This document shows, one piece after another, positions 28,044 to 36,073 of a DNA stretch of 64,000 nt. The DNA comes from Anaerolineales bacterium (GTDB lineage Bacteria; Chloroflexota; Anaerolineae; Anaerolineales; Villigracilaceae): the NCBI GenBank assembly GCA_014860745.1, contig JACZJC010000039.1:1-64000 (forward strand). The letters run 5' to 3'. Positions within the stretch are counted from its first letter, which is position 1. Each line of letters opens with the position of its first letter. The position numbers and the translations under genes were made by a program. Below the pieces are notes generated by a model, which had not been told where the DNA came from, made no database searches, and was given only the letters and a program-made list of their open reading frames with translations.

Positions 28044-28954
28044 AACAGGATATTTTATTGGTTGGCACAGGCGCATTAGCTACCTTATTCGCGGCTCGAT
28101 TAAGCGAAGCGGGTCATTCCGTCCACATGCTTGGGACGTGGAAGAACGGGTTGAAGGCATTGCAAGAAAACGGCGCACGCATCGTCGATGCAAACGGAAA
28201 CGAACGCGCTTACAAAGTCCATGCCACGGATGACCTGCGCGAAGTAAGCGGCGCAAAGCACGCGCTGGTTCTTGTCAAATCCTGGCAGACGGAACGCGCA
28301 GCGAATCAGTTGAAGGAATTACTGGTCAGCGACGGACTCGCGATCACATTGCAAAACGGGATGGGGAACAAGGAAACGCTCATCCGGGACCTGGGAACTG
28401 GCCGGGTTTCATTGGGCATTACAACCACTGGGGCAACGTTACTAGGGCCGGGACTCGTAAAAATGGGCGGGGAAGGAGTCATCTCATTGGAACAGAATCA
28501 GGCGCTCGGTCCGCTTGAGGCGGCGTTACGTTCATCCAACTTCAATGTGCAAGTTGTAGACGACGCCCAGTCGCTCATCTGGGGCAAGCTGGTTATCAAC
28601 GCGGCCATCAATCCATTGACAGCCCTGCTGCAAGTGCCGAACGGAGAATTATTGTCGCGGCCCAAAGCCCGCAAAATGATGGGTGCGCTCGCGCGCGAAA
28701 CCGCGGAAGTGGCGATGGCGGAGCGGGTGCATTTGCCATTCAGCAACCCGGTGGATGCGGCCGAGGATGTGGCGCGCAAAACGGCCTCAAATCTTTCATC
28801 CATGTTCCAGGATATGCGGCGCGGCGCCCCGACGGAGATCGACGCCATCTGCGGCGCAGTAGCCCGGCGCGGCGAGAAGCATGGCATTAAAACTCCGTAC
28901 AACAAAGCCTGCTGGACGATGGTGCGAGCTTCGGTGAGTCGCGCTCTGGCGTGA
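28040..28954 (+). CDS. panE: 2-dehydropantoate 2-reductase
   Basis: 304 residues. It reduces ketopantoate to pantoate with NADPH. The Rossmann start is LLVGTGALATLFAARLSEAG; LVLVKSWQTERAANQL and ITLQNGMGNKETL follow; the catalytic Lys region is WGKLVINAAINPLTAL; and the C-terminal domain has TEIDAICGAVARRGEKHG. The start is the ATG in the ATGA overlap with panB, with AAAAGGA upstream. Confidence 0.95.
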   Translation: MKQDILLVGTGALATLFAARLSEAGHSVHMLGTWKNGLKALQENGARIVDANGNERAYKVHATDDLREVSGAKHALVLVKSWQTERAANQLKELLVSDGLAITLQNGMGNKETLIRDLGTGRVSLGITTTGATLLGPGLVKMGGEGVISLEQNQALGPLEAALRSSNFNVQVVDDAQSLIWGKLVINAAINPLTALLQVPNGELLSRPKARKMMGALARETAEVAMAERVHLPFSNPVDAAEDVARKTASNLSSMFQDMRRGAPTEIDAICGAVARRGEKHGIKTPYNKACWTMVRASVSRALA

Positions 28955-28974
28955 TTTTTTCGGATGCGTTATCG

Positions 28975-29030
28975 AAGGACTTCACAGAACCTTTTCTGGA
29001 ATTTTTCAAGGGGATTTCTGTGAAGTCCTT
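28975..29030. repeat. perfect 15-bp inverted repeat
   Basis: AAGGACTTCACAGAA at 28975-28989 and its exact complement at 29016-29030 enclose 26 bp. No T run follows, so a plain terminator is less likely; it may be a remnant of a small mobile or REP-like element. Confidence 0.55.
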
Positions 29031-29103
29031 GTACAAAAAGGGTGACATTTATCCGCAATACTCCGTGACATCGTTTCTGCCCTTCCAAAAAACCACATGG
29101 TAA

Positions 29104-29121
29104 GATAAAGAAAACTTTATC
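29104..29121 (+). promoter_or_regulatory. small hairpin before the ribosome site
   Basis: GATAAAG-AAAA-CTTTATC forms a 7-bp stem-loop just before GGAGG of the following gene and may protect or modulate its mRNA. Confidence 0.35.
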
Positions 29122-29136
29122 GTTGGAGGCAAATCC

Positions 29137-30039
29137 ATGCGTAAATTGAGTCTTATATTATTGCTGGGGATGATGTTCGCATTCCCGTCCCTGGCATCCG
29201 CTCAAACCGATACGACCATTTCCAAAATGACCGTACAGCTTTGGCCGGAATACGACCAACCCAGCATGCTGGTCATTGCGGATTTTCAGCTGAGTGATGC
29301 AACGCCCCTGCCAGTGGATTTGACCTTTCGAATCCCGCTGGAAGCAAACCTGATCGCGGTGGCATCCCTCAATGGGGATGGTAGTTTCCTGAATGCCCTA
29401 TTCGATGGACCAAAACAGGATGGCGAATGGCAGTCCTTTACCGTCACGATCAGCCAGACTTCCGTATACCGCTTCGAATATTATCAGCCGCTCACCTTCA
29501 ACGGAAACCAGCGCCTCTTTTCCTATTTGTGGGACGGGGCATATGCCGTGGATGCGTTCAACCTGCTTGTGCTGGAGCCAAAGGATGTAACCGCTTTTTC
29601 GATGGCTCCGGAATACAAGTCCATTGCGCAGGAAAATGGAAGCAATTATTACGACAGCGGAGCGGTAAAACTTGCTGCCGGTGAACAGTTCGCCCTGAAT
29701 GTCGAATATGAAAAGACAACCAATGTTCTCGCTGCCCCGCCCCAGGGAGTGCAGCCATCCGCGCCAGTAGATGAAAATACCCCGGGTCGTGTTTCGCTCA
29801 ACAACTCCCTGCCATATATCATTGGCGGGCTGGGGTTCGTGATGATCGTTGGCGGGATTGCCTATTACTGGCAGGCGGGCAGAAAGCCCGGCGGCAAATC
29901 CCGGCACAGGTCTCGTGCCAGCTTGGAAAGTGATGAAAGCGGCGAGGAGGCTTATTGTCCGCAATGCGGCACGCGCGCGAAGCCCGGTGACCGTTTCTGC
30001 CGTACCTGCGGCGCACGCTTGAGGCATCAGGAAGAGTGA
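29137..30039 (+). CDS. exported-domain / membrane helix / zinc-ribbon protein
   Basis: 300 residues. A signal peptide (MRKLSLILLLGMMFAFPSLA) is followed by an extracytoplasmic beta-rich domain of about 190 residues, a membrane helix at about 227-248 (IIGGLGFVMIVGGIAYYW), a basic/serine stretch, and a cytoplasmic zinc ribbon (CPQCGTRAKPGDRFCRTCGARL-like four-Cys motif, split here by its spacer). It lies just upstream of the respiratory regulators, but its function is unknown. Confidence 0.72.
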   Translation: MRKLSLILLLGMMFAFPSLASAQTDTTISKMTVQLWPEYDQPSMLVIADFQLSDATPLPVDLTFRIPLEANLIAVASLNGDGSFLNALFDGPKQDGEWQSFTVTISQTSVYRFEYYQPLTFNGNQRLFSYLWDGAYAVDAFNLLVLEPKDVTAFSMAPEYKSIAQENGSNYYDSGAVKLAAGEQFALNVEYEKTTNVLAAPPQGVQPSAPVDENTPGRVSLNNSLPYIIGGLGFVMIVGGIAYYWQAGRKPGGKSRHRSRASLESDESGEEAYCPQCGTRAKPGDRFCRTCGARLRHQEE

Positions 30040-30050
30040 CGTATGAGAAA

Positions 30051-30092
30051 CCCTAAAGTGTCTTTCACTTCTTTAGGGACTTGTAAGTGAAA
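30051..30092 (+). promoter_or_regulatory. two mutually exclusive hairpins before the kinase gene
   Basis: CCCTAAAG (30051-30058) can pair with CTTTAGGG (30071-30078), while TTTCACTT (30063-30070) can pair with AAGTGAAA (30085-30092). The two stems cannot both form fully nested, and the second covers the weak ribosome region of the gene at 30097. This is compatible with an attenuator-like switch or overlapping protein sites. Confidence 0.4.
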
Positions 30093-30096
30093 CCGA

Positions 30097-31560
30097 ATGA
30101 ACGAAACCTCTTTGATTGTCATCTACTTTTTTTACGGCCTGGCATTTTTCAGCATGGGCTTGCTGGTGGCAATGGAGGGGGGCCGTTCCACCGATGCGCG
30201 GCTGCGGATGGCTTTGCGTCCGCTGGCAGGCTTTGGGCTTGTCCATGCTGCCCATGAATGGCTGGAAATGTTCAGGATAATGGGGCATTTGACCGAGATG
30301 GATTCTGCCCTGTTTCCCGCGGTCTCATTATCGATCCTCGCATTTTCATTCCTCTCGCTGGCCGCGTTTGGTTCCTATCTTGTGCTGGGCACCGAATCCA
30401 CCTGGCGGGTGAGTCTCATCATCCCGCTGGCGCTCGAAGCCGTTTGGGTTTACGGGCTGCTGACCTTCAAAGGCCGCTATCCGCTCGACGATATTTACGC
30501 GATTGCCGATGTGTGGACACGCTATTCCATTGCCATTCCCGCCGGCCTGCTCGCAGCGGCCGGGCTTGTGGTGCAGCAGCGTGCCTTCCGCCGTGCGGGG
30601 CTGGTCAGTTTTGGGCGGGATAGTTTATGGGCCTCGGTTTCCTTCGGATGGTACAGCCTTGTGGGGCAGATCTTCACCGCGCCAAGCCGCCTGCCCCCGT
30701 CCACTTTTTTGAACTCCGAATTTTTCTTCGATACCTTCGGTTTTCCAATTCAACTCCTGCGGGCGGTTACCGCCATTTTCGCATCCATATTTGTCATTCG
30801 GTTCCTGCGAGCCTTTCAAGTGGAAAGCGACCACAAGATCGCGGAATTGCAGGAGGCGCGCCTGCACGAATCACGCGAACGTGAAAACCTGCGCGCCGAA
30901 TTATTTCGAAAGGTTGTTGCCGCACAGGAAGCGGAACGCCAGCGCATTGCCCGCGACCTGCATGATGAAACCGGCCAATCCCTCACCGCCATTGGCATGG
31001 GTCTGCGCGGGCTTGCGGATGAAAATAAAAAAAGGCGGGCACCGACAGACACCTTGAGACAGTTACAAAGCCTCACATCAGACGCCCTAAGGGAATTACA
31101 GCGCATCATATCGGACCTGCGGCCTGCCCACCTCGACGATCTGGGTTTATCCGCCACGTTGAGGTGGTACACAAGCCGCTTGCAGGAGATCACGCATCTC
31201 ACCATCAAAGTGGATGTGAACGGCGAGGAACACGCCCTTGATGAAACCGTGAAGATCGCCATCTTCCGCATCATCCAGGAGGCGTTGAACAACATTATTA
31301 AACATTCACGCGCCAGCAGTGTGCGGGTAAGCCTGGAATACAAGGAAAAATCCGCGCTTATTCTGGTGCGCGATAACGGCATCGGCTTCGACATGGACAC
31401 CGTCCAGAACCGCATCGGGCGCGTATCGCTTGGGCTGGCAGGCATGGCGGAACGCGCCGCCCTTCTGGGCGGGACGGTGGAAGTACACTCACGGCCAAAT
31501 TACGGCACGGAAGTGGAAGCGGTAATCCCGTATGCAGTGCTCCGAAAAGAGGCAGAATGA
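30097..31560 (+). CDS. membrane sensor histidine kinase of the NarX/DegS (HisKA_3) type
   Basis: 487 residues. Seven or so membrane helices occupy about 1-240 with no large extracytoplasmic loop, so it likely senses within or near the membrane. A coiled segment leads to the phosphoacceptor helix RQRIARDLHDETGQSLTAIG, the HisKA_3 signature. The ATPase part has IQEALNNIIKHS, RDNGIGFDMD and GLAGMAERAALLGG. Its regulator starts in an ATGA overlap. The membrane part and the adjacent cytochrome genes suggest sensing of respiratory state, by inference. Confidence 0.92.
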   Translation: MNETSLIVIYFFYGLAFFSMGLLVAMEGGRSTDARLRMALRPLAGFGLVHAAHEWLEMFRIMGHLTEMDSALFPAVSLSILAFSFLSLAAFGSYLVLGTESTWRVSLIIPLALEAVWVYGLLTFKGRYPLDDIYAIADVWTRYSIAIPAGLLAAAGLVVQQRAFRRAGLVSFGRDSLWASVSFGWYSLVGQIFTAPSRLPPSTFLNSEFFFDTFGFPIQLLRAVTAIFASIFVIRFLRAFQVESDHKIAELQEARLHESRERENLRAELFRKVVAAQEAERQRIARDLHDETGQSLTAIGMGLRGLADENKKRRAPTDTLRQLQSLTSDALRELQRIISDLRPAHLDDLGLSATLRWYTSRLQEITHLTIKVDVNGEEHALDETVKIAIFRIIQEALNNIIKHSRASSVRVSLEYKEKSALILVRDNGIGFDMDTVQNRIGRVSLGLAGMAERAALLGGTVEVHSRPNYGTEVEAVIPYAVLRKEAE

Positions 31561-32207
31561 CAATACGCTTGCTGTTGGTGGATGACCATGCGGTTGTCCG
31601 TTCGGGATTGAAGATGCTCCTCAGCGGGCAGAAAGATATGGAGATTGTAGGCGAGGCCGCTTCTGCGGCGGAAGCCCTCTCAGAGACCGAGCGTGTGCAA
31701 CCCACCGTCGTTTTGATGGATATCGGCCTGCCCGATCAAACGGGCATCGAAGCCACCCGTGCCATCAAAATTAAATTTCCCGATGTGAAGATCGTGGCAT
31801 TGACCATCCACGAGGACGAGGAATATTTCTTTCAAATGCTGAATGCGGGCGCATCGGGCTATGTACCCAAGCGTGCCGCGCCCGAGGAATTGATCACGGC
31901 CATTAAAGCGGCCGCGATCGGTGAAGTGTATCTGTACCCGTCCCTGGCAAAATTTTTAGTGCGTGATTTTCTCAGCACAGAACAACCTGCCGGGGAAAAG
32001 GTCAATTTGGATGGGTTGACGGAACGTGAACACGAAGTCCTCACTCATCTCGCCGAAGGCGCCAGCAATGTGGAGATCGCCTCATCGCTGGTCATCAGCC
32101 CGAAGACGGTGGAACGCCACCGCGAGAATATCATGCGGAAGTTGAATCTACATTCACGCTCAGATCTGGTGCGGTATGCCATACGAAAGGGGATAATCAA
32201 AGCGTAA
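31557..32207 (+). CDS. NarL/FixJ-type response regulator
   Basis: 216 residues: receiver domain (LLVDDHAVVRSGLKMLL, phosphorylation site in VVLMDIGLPD) and LuxR-type DNA-binding domain (LTEREHEVLTHLAEGASNVE, ISPKTVERHRENIMRKLNL). It is translationally coupled to the kinase before it and ends at a terminator about 250 bp before the cytochrome operon, which is its most obvious target. Confidence 0.94.
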   Translation: MTIRLLLVDDHAVVRSGLKMLLSGQKDMEIVGEAASAAEALSETERVQPTVVLMDIGLPDQTGIEATRAIKIKFPDVKIVALTIHEDEEYFFQMLNAGASGYVPKRAAPEELITAIKAAAIGEVYLYPSLAKFLVRDFLSTEQPAGEKVNLDGLTEREHEVLTHLAEGASNVEIASSLVISPKTVERHRENIMRKLNLHSRSDLVRYAIRKGIIKA

Positions 32208-32263
32208 AACGTATCGCAAAACGCGCAATCTGTGATGCTTGATTTGTAAGGTGTAATTTGGGG

Positions 32264-32297
32264 AACTCCTGTCGTGTTTGACAGGAGTTTTTCTTTT
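32264..32297 (+). terminator. terminator after the two-component genes
   Basis: AACTCCTGTC-GTGTTT-GACAGGAGTT followed by TTTCTTTT. Confidence 0.92.
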
Positions 32298-32303
32298 GGG
32301 GAG

Positions 32304-32338
32304 TACACCCCATCCGTGCGAGAAATGCATGGGGTGTA
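32304..32338 (+). promoter_or_regulatory. 10-bp inverted repeat upstream of the cytochrome operon
   Basis: TACACCCCAT (32304-32313) and ATGGGGTGTA (32329-32338) are perfect arms 15 bp apart, about 65 bp upstream of the predicted -35 box: a candidate activator site, perhaps for the NarL-type regulator encoded just before. Confidence 0.45.
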
Positions 32339-32401
32339 TCCCGCAGGCCGGGGCGTGGAAAGATGCGGGTGTCCTTCATTCAGGATGGGGAGCGAGCCGA
32401 A

Positions 32402-32442
32402 TTTACTTTCCTTTAAGGAAGTCGTATCCTTTAGGCAGGATA
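32402..32442 (+). promoter_or_regulatory. promoter of the octaheme/FeS/NrfD operon with overlapping dyads
   Basis: TTTACT (32402-32407) and TATCCT (32425-32430) are 17 bp apart. The -10 is the left arm of TATCCT-N6-AGGATA (ending 32442), and the spacer carries the small dyad TCCTT-T-AAGGA. The ATG of the first small gene is at 32459 after AAGGAGACTGAC. Confidence 0.5.
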
Positions 32443-32458
32443 AAGAAAGGAGACTGAC

Positions 32459-32581
32459 ATGAACGGTTCTGAAATCATCTTAACGCTCTTCCTGGCCCGT
32501 CTCGTTATTCCGTTCGGATTGCTCCTGCTCGTCGGCGAATGGGTTCGCCGCCGGGATGTTAATTACTGGCTGAAATCGTGA
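32459..32581 (+). CDS. 40-residue single-pass membrane peptide
   Basis: A very short gene with a strong ribosome site (AAAGGAGACTGAC). The product has a short start, one hydrophobic helix (ARLVIPFGLLLLVGEW) and a basic C-terminal end RRRDVNYWLKS. It opens the cytochrome operon and is followed 7 nt later by a second small protein with a similar helix (IRLIVPLGLTALVVFLLRKL), so the two look like paralogs. A role as a small structural or assembly subunit of the redox complex is inferred. Standard length cut-offs would miss it. Confidence 0.72.
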   Translation: MNGSEIILTLFLARLVIPFGLLLLVGEWVRRRDVNYWLKS

Positions 32582-32588
32582 GGATACC

Positions 32589-32936
32589 ATGGAAACATTG
32601 ACTTCAATACTTGTCCTTCTGACAGGCATTTTAATCCGCCTGATTGTGCCCCTGGGGTTGACCGCGCTGGTGGTCTTTCTGCTTCGCAAGTTGGATGCGC
32701 GCTGGCAGGCGGAAGCCGAGATGGAAAAGAACTTGCTTATAAAAGACGAAATACCCTGCTGGCTGGAACAGGGTCTTTCGGTGGATCGGGTTCTGCAAAT
32801 GTCTACCGAGAGCGGGAAACCCTGCTGGCAGGTCAAGCGCCAACCCAATGGTTATTTGCGAGAGGAATGCCTGAATTGTGAGGTGTTCCTTTCTGCTCCG
32901 CTCCCGCAGCCAAAACACACGGAAGCCCACGCATAA
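32589..32936 (+). CDS. small membrane protein with soluble Cys-containing tail
   Basis: 115 residues. One membrane helix (about 10-35, with IRLIVPLGLTALVVFLLRKL) is followed by a soluble part of about 75 residues containing IPCWLEQG, GKPCWQVK and LREECLNCEVFL: four cysteines, the last pair spaced like a metal or redox site but without a histidine for heme. GAGGATACC precedes the ATG. It lies between the 40-residue peptide and the octaheme cytochrome. I do not recognise the family. Confidence 0.75.
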   Translation: METLTSILVLLTGILIRLIVPLGLTALVVFLLRKLDARWQAEAEMEKNLLIKDEIPCWLEQGLSVDRVLQMSTESGKPCWQVKRQPNGYLREECLNCEVFLSAPLPQPKHTEAHA

Positions 32937-32950
32937 TAAGGAGAATGGAT

Positions 32951-33923
32951 ATGAATTCGCGTTTTGAAAAAGTTTTGATTGCCTTGATGTTCGCCCTGTT
33001 GTTCGCGGGCGTAACGCTCGTCGCCGTTTCTGCGCAGGATGAAAACCCACCGCCCACGCCGAAAGGAAGCGATACCTGCGCCGAGTGCCATGAAGATTCG
33101 CAAATGAGCTGGCAGAACGGCCCGCATGGAAATGCCAAAGACGACCCGATCTTTGTAAAAGCGTGGACGGACCAGGGCAAGCCCGCCGCCTGCCTGGCCT
33201 GCCATGTGACCGGGTTCGATGAGGCGACCGGCTCCTGGAAGGAAGACGGCGTGACCTGCGCCGCCTGCCACATCGATGAAGGCGGGGATCACCCAAAGAC
33301 ACACATGAGTGTGGACCCGACCTCCAATACCTGCGGCACATGCCATACCGATACGCGCTTTGTGGCGCAGGAATCCTGGGAGGGCAGCGCACATTTTCAG
33401 AAGGGCATGGATTGCGCTTCCTGCCATGATCCGCACAATGCCTCCCTGAAGATCACGCTAAACTTGAAAGACCCCAGCACCAAGGACGCCTCCCGTTTGT
33501 GCATCAGCTGCCACGAGGAAGCCAGCATGAACTTCCCCTATTCCTCGCACAGCAAGCAGGGCGTCACCTGTATCGATTGCCACCTTGAACATTTGGAGAA
33601 TCCCAACAGGGAGACCCATTCCATTGCTGATCATTCCTTCAAGGCCAGTATTAAGACCTGCACAACCTGCCACGCCGAACAAATGCACACGGATGGCGAG
33701 GCGGTTTCAACAAAGGAAGTCGCGGACGCCTCCACCACGAACCCCGTCAACCAACCTACCCCTGAAAGGGAAATGTCCTCCATCGTGCCTGAGCCGACCC
33801 CGGTTTCACCGCTTGGATACGCCGGACTTGCCGCCCTGATCGGCCTCGCCGCGGGTATGGTGCTGGCTCCCTGGCTGGAGCGCTGGTATCGACTTGTTTT
33901 GAAGAAATCCGAGGAGGTTCATC

Positions 33924-33937
<14 letters not shown>
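32951..33937 (+). CDS. octaheme cytochrome c, membrane-anchored at both ends
   Basis: 328 residues from the ATG at 32951, which has AAGGAG 7 nt upstream. An N-terminal export helix (FEKVLIALMFALLFAGVTLV) is followed by eight CxxCH heme sites (CAECH, CLACH, CAACH, CGTCH, CASCH, CISCH, CIDCH, CTTCH), and a C-terminal helix at about 280-300 (YAGLAALIGLAAGMVLAPW). The heme domain faces outward. It would take electrons from the FeS/NrfD module encoded directly after. The overlap of 14 nt with the FeS gene supports a complex. Confidence 0.92.
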
Positions 33938-34697
<760 letters not shown>

Positions 34698-34698
34698 C

Positions 34699-35961
34699 AT
34701 GAAAACCATCCTAAAAACCATCCGTGAGAACATCGCAACTCCCTGGGGCATGTGGCTCGCCTTCTTGGGAACTCTTTTGACAATCGCGCTGGTGGCCGGT
34801 CTTTCCGTCTTCTGGTTCGGCCTTTCCATCACCAACCTCACCGACCTGGTTCCCTGGGGCTTGTGGATCACCATCGACCTCTCTGCCATTGCACTGAGCG
34901 CGGGCGCTTTCAGCCTGTGTGCGGGTGTATACCTCTTCGGCCTTAAACGCTATGAACCGATCGCGCGCACGGCTACCTTCGTCGGCCTGATCGGTTACAC
35001 AATGGCCATGCTGGCCCTTCTTCTCGATATCGGCCGCCCCGACCGCTTTTGGAAGGCGCTTGTATTCTGGAACACACATTCCCTTTTATGGGAAGTGACC
35101 ATGTGCGTAATGCTCTACCTCACCGTGCTGGTCTTTGAAGCCATGCCCATCTTTGCATCCTTCGAGTGGGTACGCGGCAAATACCCGCGTCTAGCCGAAA
35201 AAATGGAACGCGTTCATCACTACGCGCCTGTGCTGGCCATCGTCGGTCTCGGGCTTTCCAGCCTGCATCAATCCTCGCTCGGCGCGGTCTATGGCGTCAT
35301 CAAAGCGCGGCCCATCTGGTACAAACCTGAAATGGCTGTCCTGTTCATGTTCTCCGCCATCATTGGCGGCATAGCGCTCACCTTGTTTGCATCCATGCTT
35401 TCAGCAAGGTTGACCCCCAAAGCCAAAGTCAATGACATTCTTGTCGAGCGCGCTGCACAATTCCTCGGCTATCTGATGATCGGTTACCTATACATCCGCT
35501 TCTGGGATTGGCTGGCCCAAACCTACACCTACGAACCGGGGCGCACCGAAGCGTTTGAAATCCTCACAAAAGGAACACTCTCCTTCAACTTCTGGTTCGG
35601 TGAGATGATCTTTGGCGCGCTTCTTCCGACTTTCATCCTGCTCTACCGACCCACGCGTTTATCTCCCTTCTGGCGGATGCTCGGCCTGGCGATGATCGTG
35701 GGCGGTGTGGTGGCCTTCCGCTTCGATACGAATATCGTCGGCTTCCTCGCAGTCATCTCCTATCTGCCAGGCGAAGCAATGATTTCCTACACGTCCTACA
35801 CCCCATCTCTTGTGGAATGGGCAGCCGGGCTGGGAATCATTGCCTACGGTTTCCTGGCCTTTTCGCTCGGCGTGAAATATCTGCGGGTGGTGGATCACCG
35901 CCTCACCAGCGAAGCGCATGAGACCGTGCATGTAACCAGCAACGAAACAGTGAATGCCTAA
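34699..35961 (+). CDS. NrfD/PsrC-family quinone-interacting membrane subunit
   Basis: 420 residues with about 9-10 membrane helices, the NrfD/polysulfide reductase membrane subunit layout; LTDLVPWGLWITIDLSAIAL, LLLDIGRPDRFWKAL and LSSLHQSSLGAVYGVI are typical. It has no heme and exchanges electrons between menaquinol and the FeS subunit. The start at 34699 follows GGAGGG by 5 nt and the FeS stop by 1 nt. There is no molybdopterin subunit, so the module resembles quinone:cytochrome oxidoreductases rather than a substrate reductase. A strong terminator follows. Confidence 0.93.
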   Translation: MKTILKTIRENIATPWGMWLAFLGTLLTIALVAGLSVFWFGLSITNLTDLVPWGLWITIDLSAIALSAGAFSLCAGVYLFGLKRYEPIARTATFVGLIGYTMAMLALLLDIGRPDRFWKALVFWNTHSLLWEVTMCVMLYLTVLVFEAMPIFASFEWVRGKYPRLAEKMERVHHYAPVLAIVGLGLSSLHQSSLGAVYGVIKARPIWYKPEMAVLFMFSAIIGGIALTLFASMLSARLTPKAKVNDILVERAAQFLGYLMIGYLYIRFWDWLAQTYTYEPGRTEAFEILTKGTLSFNFWFGEMIFGALLPTFILLYRPTRLSPFWRMLGLAMIVGGVVAFRFDTNIVGFLAVISYLPGEAMISYTSYTPSLVEWAAGLGIIAYGFLAFSLGVKYLRVVDHRLTSEAHETVHVTSNETVNA

Positions 35962-36001
35962 CCGTGCTGCGCCGCACCTGATATACACATTGAATCCTAA
36001 T

Positions 36002-36037
36002 AAAAAGCGGGCCGTCCTGGTTGACGGCCCGCTTTTT
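36002..36037. terminator. bidirectional terminator between the two cytochrome operons
   Basis: AAAAAGCGGGCCGTC and GACGGCCCGCTTTTT, 15-bp perfect stem, loop CTGGTT, with A and T runs on the two sides. Confidence 0.95.
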
Positions 36038-36073
36038 ATTCATGTGTTACTTTGATCTCATATCTGTCTGCCT

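Noticed and set aside
33458-33688. Minus-strand open frame opposite the octaheme cytochrome gene
   Set aside because: Shadow frame; the plus strand has eight heme motifs in register.
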